A stretch of DNA of 58,844 bases from the NCBI GenBank assembly GCA_022539475.1, contig VCMS01000334.1, positions 12,829 through 71,672 of the forward strand. The letters run 5' to 3'. The notes under the pieces are model-generated. The model was not told where the DNA came from and searched no databases. It saw nothing but the letters and a program-made list of their open reading frames with translations. Both the position numbers and the translations under genes were made by a program. Source of the stretch: Gracilaria domingensis (lineage: Eukaryota; Rhodophyta; Florideophyceae; Gracilariales; Gracilariaceae). How positions within the stretch are numbered: position 1 is the first letter of the stretch; each line of letters opens with the position of its first letter. Positions 39,561-47,758 of the stretch are shown piece after piece.

Positions 39561-40052
39561 GGCTGGTGGCGGGGAAGACGGCGGCAGCGGGCAGTGCGTG
39601 CGGCCGAGCGCAAGCGCGGCGGCGGCGCGGGCGGCGGCGCCATTTAACGAGGCGCGCGCAGCAGCAGACGGCCCCAAGTGGCAGCCGCGGCGGTCTCAGC
39701 CTACGTCTCGGACGCCAAGCGCCAGTGCGCAGCTCGGGCGCGGAGGCGCAGCCGGCGCAGCCGGCGCAGCGCGCGGCGCAAATGGCTGCCACTGGTCACG
39801 GCGCGCGCGCGTTACGTCATGCGCCACGGCGCGCGCGCGCGCCGCGGCGTGGCGGCGTGGCGGCGTGGCGGCGTGGCCACGGGCGCCAGCGCGCGCGGCG
39901 GCGGCGCGTTGGCGCGATCACGCGAGCGGCGCGGCTGGAGCGGCGCGCGACGCGTGCGGCGCACTGCGGCGCGGCGCTCTCAAGTGCGCGCGCGCGGCGG
40001 CGCGATCGGCGGCGGCGGCGGCGGCGCGACCGGCGGCGGCGCGGCGGCGCCG
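39561..40052. promoter_or_regulatory. GC-extreme divergent promoter LPMO / IMP1
   Basis: About 490 bp almost made of G and C, with GGCGGC and GGCGTGGC reiterations (about 39840-39885) and CG-rich tracts. Open frames here on both strands are composition artefacts. Confidence 0.5.
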
Positions 40053-40514
40053 ATGGCGGGCGCGGGCAGAGTGTCGGTGGCGCTGCGCGTGGCCGCGGCC
40101 GCGTACGTGCTGCAGACGCACGTGGTCAGCACGACGCTGGCCGTGGGCCCCAGCATGCAGCCCACGCTCAACGCGCGCGGCGACGTGCTGCTGGTGTCGC
40201 ACCTGTTCGCGGCGCGCGCGCGCGCCGGCGACGTCGTCGTGGCGCGCAAGCCCACGTCGCCCGCGCACCTCGTCGTCAAGCGCGTCGCCGCCACCGCGCT
40301 CCAGCGCGTGCCGCCCGCGCGCGACGCCGTCGTGCCGCCGCACCACGTCTGGCTGCGCGGCGACAACGCCGCCGCCTCCACCGACTCGCGCGCGTACGGC
40401 GCCGTGCCCAACGCGCTGCTCACCGGCGTGGTGCTGCTCCGCGTGTGGCCGCTGTCGGCGGCCGGTCGTCTGGACGACGCGCCCAACAAGCGGCGCGCGC
40501 GCGACGCGCTGTAG
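40053..40514 (+). CDS. IMP1: mitochondrial inner membrane protease subunit 1 (S26 family)
   Basis: A 153-residue protein from the ATG at 40053, starting with a hydrophobic helix (LRVAAAAYVLQTHVVSTTLAV). Catalytic Ser34 lies in VGPSMQPTLN and Lys76 in HLVVKRVAA. The closing box is VWLRGDN followed by STDSRAYGAVP, all diagnostic of type I signal peptidases and closest to IMP1. It removes sorting signals from proteins at the intermembrane-space face of the inner mitochondrial membrane, together with IMP2. Codons are extremely GC-rich. It shares an upstream region with the LPMO gene. Confidence 0.88.
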   Translation: MAGAGRVSVALRVAAAAYVLQTHVVSTTLAVGPSMQPTLNARGDVLLVSHLFAARARAGDVVVARKPTSPAHLVVKRVAATALQRVPPARDAVVPPHHVWLRGDNAAASTDSRAYGAVPNALLTGVVLLRVWPLSAAGRLDDAPNKRRARDAL

Positions 40515-40752
40515 CCGCGCTGCGCGCAAATTTGCGTGCAACGTGTGGCGTACAGGCGCGCCCGAGCGCTGCGTCTCGCTGCTACATAAACGCTAGAGCG
40601 CGCCGCCCTCCCGCGCTCAAACCCGCGCTCCGTGTCGTGATCTTGTCGCAAGCCGGTCGGGCCGTTGCCCCTCCCCCGTTCCCCCCCCCCCCTCCCCCGC
40701 TCCCACCTCTTCTCTCTTCCGTCTTCTCTCTCCCCCGCTCCCCAGCTGACAC
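40515..40752 (+). promoter_or_regulatory. pyrimidine-rich leader with C12 tract
   Basis: A C/T-rich stretch (about 40665-40745) including twelve C at 40681-40692, immediately upstream of the next ATG. Confidence 0.4.
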
Positions 40753-41490
40753 ATGGCCCTTCGAGCTCGGACGCTCTCGGCCACCTGCGATGGCTGGCAC
40801 ACGTTTAACGCCACCATCTTCGACCCCGTACGCATCGCCGCCATAGCCCATCTGCGCTACGCACCCATGCGCGAGAGGGGCGCCATCATCATGAAGGCTA
40901 CGCACCCTGCAGAGTATCGCGTCACGCATCATGCAGCCTCCGGAGTGTGGGACATGGTTCCCACCGTCAACGCTGGCGGGGCGCCGCCAACGTCGCCGTC
41001 GATTAACGATTCGCCGCAACACGCCTCCAAGCGCTCGGGCGCTTCGTCGGAAAGCCCTAAGAAGCACACTGACGCCCCGACGCATTCGTTGTCTACGCAC
41101 AGTGCCGTCCTGTCCGCGTCGAAGAAGAGCGCTACGCACAGGCGTTTCTCCATTTCAATGGGGCCCAACCGACACTTTGTGTTGCATCCTAGTGCTACCT
41201 CCAGTCGTCACTTTGTGCTGTTCGAGCTGCACGCTGGACCGTCTATGATTTCGTATGACACGAGGGTAGTGCAGCATCCGTCGCAGTTGAAACATGATCA
41301 TGACGAGGAGAATGACGATGGCGTGCAGGTGGCGACGTTTACTTGTGATGGCGTTTGGAAGAGGAGTTATACTATATCCGTGGAACGATTGGTCCCGGAT
41401 GAGCTGGTCGTGTTCTGCTTCTGGTTGGTCAATTTGATGAACAGGAGGGCCAATCGAGCTGACCCTGCGCACGTTCATGGATCGACCTGA
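40753..41490 (+). CDS. hypothetical protein, possible LURP-one-related fold
   Basis: A 245-residue frame with a good start (ACACATGG) and normal island spacing. Two beta-rich parts (1-70 and about 130-240) flank a Ser/Thr/Lys-rich low-complexity insert (about 75-130, with SPKK and THSLSTHS). The end GVWKRSYTISVERLVPDELVVFCFW recalls the last strand and buried helix of LURP-one/Tubby-like proteins, but no motif is decisive. Function is not assigned. It follows IMP1 on the same strand. Confidence 0.6.
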   Translation: MALRARTLSATCDGWHTFNATIFDPVRIAAIAHLRYAPMRERGAIIMKATHPAEYRVTHHAASGVWDMVPTVNAGGAPPTSPSINDSPQHASKRSGASSESPKKHTDAPTHSLSTHSAVLSASKKSATHRRFSISMGPNRHFVLHPSATSSRHFVLFELHAGPSMISYDTRVVQHPSQLKHDHDEENDDGVQVATFTCDGVWKRSYTISVERLVPDELVVFCFWLVNLMNRRANRADPAHVHGST

Positions 41491-42554
41491 GCTGCGCGCG
41501 TATGTTTTCGTCTTAGTCTGTTTTTTGTTGTGGATAGCTTTGAGTTGATGAATGATGATGTGTGAAGATGCTCGCGAAGCTTTGAATTGCGTACATGCAT
41601 AGCGAGAATCTTAAGTTAGGGGTAAAGATTGTGTTGAGCTCATGGATGCGCCACGTCGAGCACAGTGTACAATCACTTAACATGTGACGTGTGTGCGACA
41701 AGCTGCAACGTATGGTCGGTTTTGCCAGATATCTGATGTTACCTATTCTTACAAAGCGTACTCGAGTCTGCCGCCACCAGTTTTGCGAGCAGCTAGTGTC
41801 GTGACTGAGCGGCATCATGGCGGATGCGACCCGTGTATGTTTTTCCGGTTTGGTGCTAGCTGCCCAACGTGTGGTCGCACGTGCGCAGTTGGTGCAGGCT
41901 TTGTGACCAGTTAATTGCTCTCTCGCTCCCCTCTTCGCACCGCTAGTTTTGAGCCACAACAACCTTCGCAACCAAGCCCAAGGAGTCTTCCACGAGCACT
42001 AACCACGATGACAATTACTTCATTCACTTCTGTATACTCCGGCTTTCTCCTAAACAAGATACCAACGGGCGCTGAAGCGCTGCAAGCCACAGCTGCTACT
42101 CTCAATTCTCTTCCATCCCTCCTCGCGCCGCTAAAAGTGCTCGTGCATACGACTCGTCACAACACGCAACAGTAAAATTTACTACAACCGCACACACAAA
42201 CTGCTTCGCCCTTTGAGGAGCTTACACGTCAAATGTCGTTTTGAAGAGCATTCAAACCCGCCAAGTGTACGGCTTCTCGCCACGACACCGCCAGTTTGGC
42301 ATTCACATCGTCAAACCACTACCTCAAGTTTTACCCTCCTGTCTCGTCGGCTCTAGCTGGTTCGCTAAACTGCGAATCATCAATCCTTTGCTCATTTTGT
42401 CCCTTGTTCATATTCGTAATACCCGTACGTCAGTGGAGCATTGACTCCTCTTGAAGAAAAGCACAACAACGACAACTCGCGTTGACGAGGACAAGCCTTC
42501 GTTCTGTGTAATTGCTAAAGCGTATGAGCCGGCCGTCAGGGTATCCTTATACTA
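41491..42554. other. spacer, no gene recognised
   Basis: Several short frames on both strands, none supported. Confidence 0.4.
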
Positions 42555-42584
42555 TCTATGTTTTGTTCATGAACAAAACATAGA
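42555..42584. repeat. perfect 30-bp palindrome
   Basis: TCTATGTTTTGTTCA is followed directly by its reverse complement, with no loop. Confidence 0.97.
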
Positions 42585-42888
42585 CGGCGCTTTCTATCTT
42601 TGGGGTCAAAAAGACTATCCTGCAGCCCTCAACTTTATATCTTGGTGATCGAAAGAATCTACATAACTATCGATATGCGAACGTTAGTGCCACTTCAAAT
42701 CCGCCTGGCCTAGATAGCAGCAGTTCTTCCGAGGCGTTTTATCTTACCCACAGCTCAACAACATGTTGACAGTTCGCTGTAGATATTTGCGCTCTACACG
42801 TTCTCATCAAAAATCGCTAGTCGTTTCGCGTATCGAGAATCATGTGGCCCGTCAAACGGTACACGGACAGGTGTGCGTGTCTACACTC
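42585..42888. other. spacer before element A
   Basis: No gene. The left boundary of element A may lie near 42764-42860, but no LTR end could be fixed. Confidence 0.3.
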
Positions 42889-43320
42889 CTGCGTTGTGCC
42901 CAACGCAGCGGTAATACAGAATATAGTTTAAAAATGCTTTATTATAGTTAATCCTATCTTAGGTTTAGTTAGTTTTCTACGCAGAATCTACCTTGCGTGT
43001 GGCCAGGAGGCGCCGCACTACAAGCAGGGCGACATGAGATTGTCTACTTAAGTGGCAGAGAGCGCTCCAACGCTGACCACCCGACCTCATCGGCTGTCAA
43101 TTGCCAAATTTGTGGTCACCCACAGGAGGCGCCTGCGCTTGCGCAAATACACGTGCATTCCACGCTGTGTACTGCGTTGCGTAGGCGCCCCCTGTGGCGG
43201 CATATGCGCTTAAAGTATCTACCACCTACGCCTCTTATAGGCTTGTACGGTAGATACAACGCATCCATTGGCCAAGCCAACCGTACCGTCGATTCCCGCC
43301 TGGAATCGACGGTGCGGTTG
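42889..43320. repeat. four hairpins upstream of the element A TATA box
   Basis: CTGCGTT/AACGCAG (42889-42908). A long foldback at 43120-43197 with outer arms CCACAGGAGGCGCCTGCGC and a near-match reverse complement. GTATCTACC/GGTAGATAC (43215-43257) with an inner GCCT/AGGC. A 19-bp stem with one mismatch at 43278-43320. Confidence 0.85.
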
Positions 43321-43323
43321 TGC

Positions 43324-43330
43324 ATAAAAG
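43324..43330 (+). promoter_or_regulatory. TATA-like box of element A
   Basis: ATAAAAG lies 3 nt after the 43278-43320 hairpin. It is a likely LTR promoter, with a pyrimidine-rich leader following. Confidence 0.5.
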
Positions 43331-43957
43331 GGCCGGAGCAGTCGCCTCCGACTCAACTCCGGCCAGACCACTTCCCTTCGACGACCTTCCCCCCTACCCC
43401 ACCCCAACCTTCCAACCTCTCTCCTTTTCCCTTTGTCGTCCTCAACCTTTCCTCATCCCTTACTTCTCTCTCTACTTCTCCCCTTGGCGGCCTGGTCTCA
43501 CCGCCCTCCCTCGCTCACTGCCACTCACACTGACCCTCTGTCTGGGCTCGTCCTGTGTGAGTAGGCAAAGCGTCTGCACCACCCTTCCATTGGGTTAGCC
43601 TTGTGCAGGCGTGACTCTGCCTTTCATTATCCGCTTTGTTTGGCCTTTCTTGTCTCTTTCGTTCCCTTCGTTGGTTTCTTTCGCTGTTGTTGGTCTATCT
43701 GCCATTCTGTCTTGCCTGAACTACCGTTGTTGTTGTCATCTTCGTTTTTTCCCCGTTTCTTGCTGTTTGGCGGCCTTCTGCTGCCTGCATCCGTTCTATT
43801 GCTTCCCGTTTCGGCCTTGGTCCCTGGTTTTGCTGGTTCTTTCGCGTTGCGATTCTGTTCCTCACATAGTGTTGCTTTGCACCTGTTGTTGCTAGACGCA
43901 CTGTGTGATACAGCGTAAGGTTGTCCTTAACCTACGGCCCTGAGGCAATCGTTCAAG

Positions 43958-44458
43958 AGTAAGTTGTCTACAGCTACTCTTTTGGCATTTTGTGTGACTA
44001 CTAACGTTTCGTTTGTTTCACATCAAGTGCCAAGGTCTATCGTTTCATCCAGCGAGTATTCGTCCGTGGTCGATCCGGACGAGCGTATAGAAGAAGTCCC
44101 CGATCCCGTTCCTCAGATAAAGAAGTCGGCTGTTCAGCCTCTTGACGGGCCACGCGAGCGCCACATCTTTCGTGTAGCCCACCAGAAGGAGAAGCGCCGT
44201 CGTAACCCCCCGCCACGTAAGCAAATCCTAAAGCGCTGCCGCGTCTGCGACATTAAGGTTCAGAGTCAACGCCAGCTTGAAGATCACCAAGCAGGCCGAC
44301 GCCATCGTAGAGCCGTACGTCGCGCCAACTACACCGAGCAGGACATCCACTGCGAGGTTTGTGACATCAAGTTCTCCGAAGCTCACGATCTGCGTGTGCA
44401 CTACAGAAGCCGTCGCCATCGTGCGACCCTTAGGAAGAAGAACAATACTATCTATTAG
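43958..44458 (+). CDS. two-finger U1/matrin-type zinc-finger protein of element A
   Basis: A 143-residue protein whose start codon appears to be made by splicing. The upstream exon ends in A at 43958, a 69-bp intron (43959-44027) has GTAAGT, a perfect TACTAAC branch site and CAAG, and the next exon opens with TGCC. After an acidic N-terminus and a basic linker (KEKRRRNPPPRKQILKR), two fingers CxxC-x12-H-x5-H follow (CRVCDIKV...HQAGRRH and CEVCDIKF...HYRSRRH). This U1-type finger often binds dsRNA or RNA. Its position between the LTR-like promoter and gag shows it belongs to the element. The unspliced frame has no ATG. Confidence 0.65.
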   Translation, partial: SKLSTATLLAFCVTTNVSFVSHQVPRSIVSSSEYSSVVDPDERIEEVPDPVPQIKKSAVQPLDGPRERHIFRVAHQKEKRRRNPPPRKQILKRCRVCDIKVQSQRQLEDHQAGRRHRRAVRRANYTEQDIHCEVCDIKFSEAHDLRVHYRSRRHRATLRKKNNTIY

Positions 44459-44743
44459 AGCACAGGTCTCTCTTTTCATTGTCCAGTTGTGACACATTTC
44501 TATTCATATCTCATTACATATATTATCCTTGTTTGTTCTTCTTTATCTTCTCGTCTATCGTTTGGTATCCCTCTTCTGTTCTTGTGTTCGTGCTTTGTTG
44601 TTTGGCTTCTGCCGCACTCTATCTACGTAAGCTTATATTTGGCTAGTGCTTCTTCGTCCGATTGGACTGGTACTCTACGAGAGCAAACTTTATTTTCATT
44701 GTTTTTGCCCCCTTTGGCTGTAACCGCCGGCGCCATCACAAAA

Positions 44744-47700
44744 ATGGCGTTTTCATGGTACTCTCGCCGAGGTGCCCTTGGCCCCGATACTATGGACACC
44801 TCGACGCCTCTCTTCGACGGATACAATTCCGATGTTCGTCGATTTCTCTTTTTCTTCGAGAACGTTGCCACCCGTGGAAAGCCTGATGAGGAGCGTTCCT
44901 CCGAAATCTTGGGCTTCCTAAGTGGTGACGCCTTCGATCATTATTATAATAATTTCTCTGTAGATGGCGTGCTCACCCCGAACGCGGCCAACTACATATC
45001 AGTTAAGAAGTCCCTGCTCGATCGCTTTGGCGCTGCTGAGGAACCCGAGGAGTATATCCGAGAAGCTGTGATTGCCCGTTTGGACTACGGTGATCTCTTT
45101 GGTTCCCTCCAGCGCATGGACGCTTGCTTCGACAAGGCCGAGTTCAACGCGAAGGCCAAGTTCGGCCTTCTCCGTAAAGCTGTTATGGAGTACGCAGACT
45201 TAGCTCAGTTTGTGATATTCCGCGGAGCAAGCGACTATAAGTCGCTGAAAGATCTCATCAAGTCCTTTGTGGCCGGCAAGAAGGCCCTCGGAGCAGGCGG
45301 TTCACTGGCGTTTATGCCTCCTCCGAAGAAAGTGTTACAAAGGAGGCCCGTCGACCCTTCTGATAGGGATCCCGCTGCAGACAAGGTGGATCAGCTAGCT
45401 AGTCAGCTGGCAGAACTCACTCTCTTGATGAAGAAGAAGTCAGGACCACCTCCGAAGGCTGATGGAGAGCAAGTTTGTGGCTACTGTCAGAAGCCTGGTC
45501 ATTTTTCTACTCGCTGTCCACAGAATCCGCATCGCGATACGCGTTGTGGGGGCTGTGGAAAGATGGGGCATTCCATCGCAACGTGTTGGAAGCGCCATTC
45601 GGAAAAGAAGGTCCGTTTCGATGCCGACAATCAAAAAGAAATCCCGGAAGTTCCCAGACCCAACCAAGTTTCTGTAGTCACCGAGGATGACCTTCAGGAT
45701 CGCGAAACTGTAGCGATGGCCAAACGAGCCGCTGATGGCGCCCCATTGCCAAAGCAGGCCCGCCTGGAACATCGGGTTGGTGTCAAGGAGCTTCTGAACC
45801 CAGCAAGCGACACTCCATTTCGCTTGATTCGCTCAGCCACGCGTAATCGATCCAGAAAGCCTAAGAAGGCCTCCACAAAGAAGCTCTCTGGTAAGTCAAT
45901 GCTCCAGGAGCACGCCGGAAAGTATAACGTAATGGAGGAGCTCGCGAATGCCCCGACCGGGCTCACATTCGGTCAACTCATTCGCGGGGACGCCGATGCG
46001 GCCAAGAAAGATCTGCGTCGAATCATCTCTGGCCGTTCAACGACCAGAAAGGTCAATGCGACCCAGGTCGAGCGTGAAAACTCTCGTCTTAAGGTTGTGC
46101 CTATTACAGTCTATGGGACCATGACCCAAGCCCTTTTGGACTCTGGCGCTGTCCCGAATCTAATGTCAGCAGAACTAGCGGACCATCTGCTACTGACACC
46201 GAACCCCACTGAAAGGACGATTAAAGTAGCTGATGGCAATGTTGCCCGCATTTGTGGTACTCTAGAGGGCGTTCCTGTAAGGTTCGATGACCTCCGAGTA
46301 TCCCTCGAGTTTCTTGTTATCGAGAAGCCCCCCTTCGATGTAATCATCGGGAACCCCACGCTAGAAAAGCTGCATGCCTGTATCGATCTTGGTACACAAG
46401 AAGTCACCATGAGTTACAACAAGAAGCACGTCGTTATAGGACTCGACTCCGATCGTTCCGGATTAGAAGCATTTGTCCCGTTGTCTGAGACAGATAGCGA
46501 AGATTTCACGTCAGACTCTGATGCTATCCCGTCTGACTGTGAAGATGAGTCGGAGGACTTTGCTAACCTCCCCCTTCCAAAGCAGCGAACAACTGGTGGC
46601 GCCGAAGTGACCCTAGTGGCAGTAATGGAAAGGGATGGGGACGCAGGATCCCAGGATGGCGAAGAGGAGAACGATGGTGAGGAAGAACCCGCCAATGTGA
46701 CAGCGCAGCCCACCCAAGCCGGGCCGTTCGAAGGACCTCAAGTATCTGACCAAGCCCGTCGACCGACTCAGGCTGAAGATCCCAACGGCCCTAACTTCAC
46801 CTGGCGTACCATCGGGACTCAGATCCATCTGTATAGTTTGACCGCGGAGCGTGGGGAGAACCCTCATGCAAATAATGTGCATATTGCCGGACCCGATGGC
46901 CCACAAATTCCTCCAGAGGGAGAAAGGGTGGCAGTCGGACCAGCACCGCGTCAGCAATCCCAGCTGATCTCCCAGTATGATGATGACGAGGATCGACGAT
47001 TCGAAGACGCGGAGGAAGAAGTGCAGGCAGATCCCCCTGTCGAAGAAAGGTCCGGACCCAATCCCTCCTCCTTCCAGAGCGAGTCTACGGATACCAGCGT
47101 ACAGCCAGAAGATGTGAATGTCGTGATTCCTACAAGTATTGCACCCAGGGCTGAAAACCCCAGCAAGGACAGTGAAGTCCGCTCTCCTGACAGTGGGCCC
47201 GTAGGTGAAAGCCCGGCGGAGTTCCCAGACGGTAGTGACGATGAGGACGACTCCTCACCGGAGGAAGTAGACCTCATTGGCTCACCACTCTACCGCGACT
47301 CTGACCTTACCATCCCGATCAGAGACGAAGTAGTTCTGCTTCCTTTAGCCGAAGGACAGTCAGTTACTGACTTCTTGGACGTGCGGGTTCAATTGCGACA
47401 TCCAGTACCGTCACCCGCGCGTCCCCCTCATCTAGAAGCACAGAACTTACCGCTCAACCGCGTAGGAATGCTGGAGGACGACGACTCCGGCGGTTATGTC
47501 ATAGCATTTGAAGAAGAACTACCTCCGGACGAAATCGACGCCCGGACCCCGGGAGATGATGAACATTCACAAGACCCAAGCCGCGACGAAGAAGTTGTGG
47601 CCGAGCCTACGTGCCCAGCGCAAGACATTGAGTATTCTCTGCAAGATCCAATTGCGCAAGATTCACTCGGTCGCACGCTCGACCGACGTGATTACCCCCC

Positions 47701-47758
47701 CCCACACCAACAAGGAGGAGGTGATTCTAGAACGGATCTCTCATCTCCCAAGGGATAG
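44744..47758 (+). CDS. Gag-protease of element A
   Basis: A 1004-residue product from the ATG at 44744 (context AAAATGG), though the frame is open further upstream. The Gag capsid-like region lies at about 20-180. Two CCHC knuckles follow (CGYCQKPGHFSTRC and CGGCGKMGHSIATC), then a basic stretch, then a retroviral-type aspartic protease with LLDSGAVPNLMS and the flap/closing part FDVIIGNPTLEKL. Beyond the protease is about 330 residues of acidic, Pro-rich linker. Protease in the gag frame rather than pol is a minority layout in Ty3/gypsy. The frame ends 8 codons after the start of the shared RT-side sequence, overlapping pol. Confidence 0.85.
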   Translation: MAFSWYSRRGALGPDTMDTSTPLFDGYNSDVRRFLFFFENVATRGKPDEERSSEILGFLSGDAFDHYYNNFSVDGVLTPNAANYISVKKSLLDRFGAAEEPEEYIREAVIARLDYGDLFGSLQRMDACFDKAEFNAKAKFGLLRKAVMEYADLAQFVIFRGASDYKSLKDLIKSFVAGKKALGAGGSLAFMPPPKKVLQRRPVDPSDRDPAADKVDQLASQLAELTLLMKKKSGPPPKADGEQVCGYCQKPGHFSTRCPQNPHRDTRCGGCGKMGHSIATCWKRHSEKKVRFDADNQKEIPEVPRPNQVSVVTEDDLQDRETVAMAKRAADGAPLPKQARLEHRVGVKELLNPASDTPFRLIRSATRNRSRKPKKASTKKLSGKSMLQEHAGKYNVMEELANAPTGLTFGQLIRGDADAAKKDLRRIISGRSTTRKVNATQVERENSRLKVVPITVYGTMTQALLDSGAVPNLMSAELADHLLLTPNPTERTIKVADGNVARICGTLEGVPVRFDDLRVSLEFLVIEKPPFDVIIGNPTLEKLHACIDLGTQEVTMSYNKKHVVIGLDSDRSGLEAFVPLSETDSEDFTSDSDAIPSDCEDESEDFANLPLPKQRTTGGAEVTLVAVMERDGDAGSQDGEEENDGEEEPANVTAQPTQAGPFEGPQVSDQARRPTQAEDPNGPNFTWRTIGTQIHLYSLTAERGENPHANNVHIAGPDGPQIPPEGERVAVGPAPRQQSQLISQYDDDEDRRFEDAEEEVQADPPVEERSGPNPSSFQSESTDTSVQPEDVNVVIPTSIAPRAENPSKDSEVRSPDSGPVGESPAEFPDGSDDEDDSSPEEVDLIGSPLYRDSDLTIPIRDEVVLLPLAEGQSVTDFLDVRVQLRHPVPSPARPPHLEAQNLPLNRVGMLEDDDSGGYVIAFEEELPPDEIDARTPGDDEHSQDPSRDEEVVAEPTCPAQDIEYSLQDPIAQDSLGRTLDRRDYPPPHQQGGGDSRTDLSSPKG

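Noticed and set aside
39361..40846. Long ORFs up to 426 codons overlapping LPMO and IMP1
   Set aside because: Composition artefacts of the GC island; only the LPMO and IMP1 frames carry family motifs.
43601..43918. 105-codon hydrophobic ORF in the leader of element A
   Set aside because: Pyrimidine-rich leader gives Leu/Ser/Phe strings; no transmembrane topology or family sign beyond composition.
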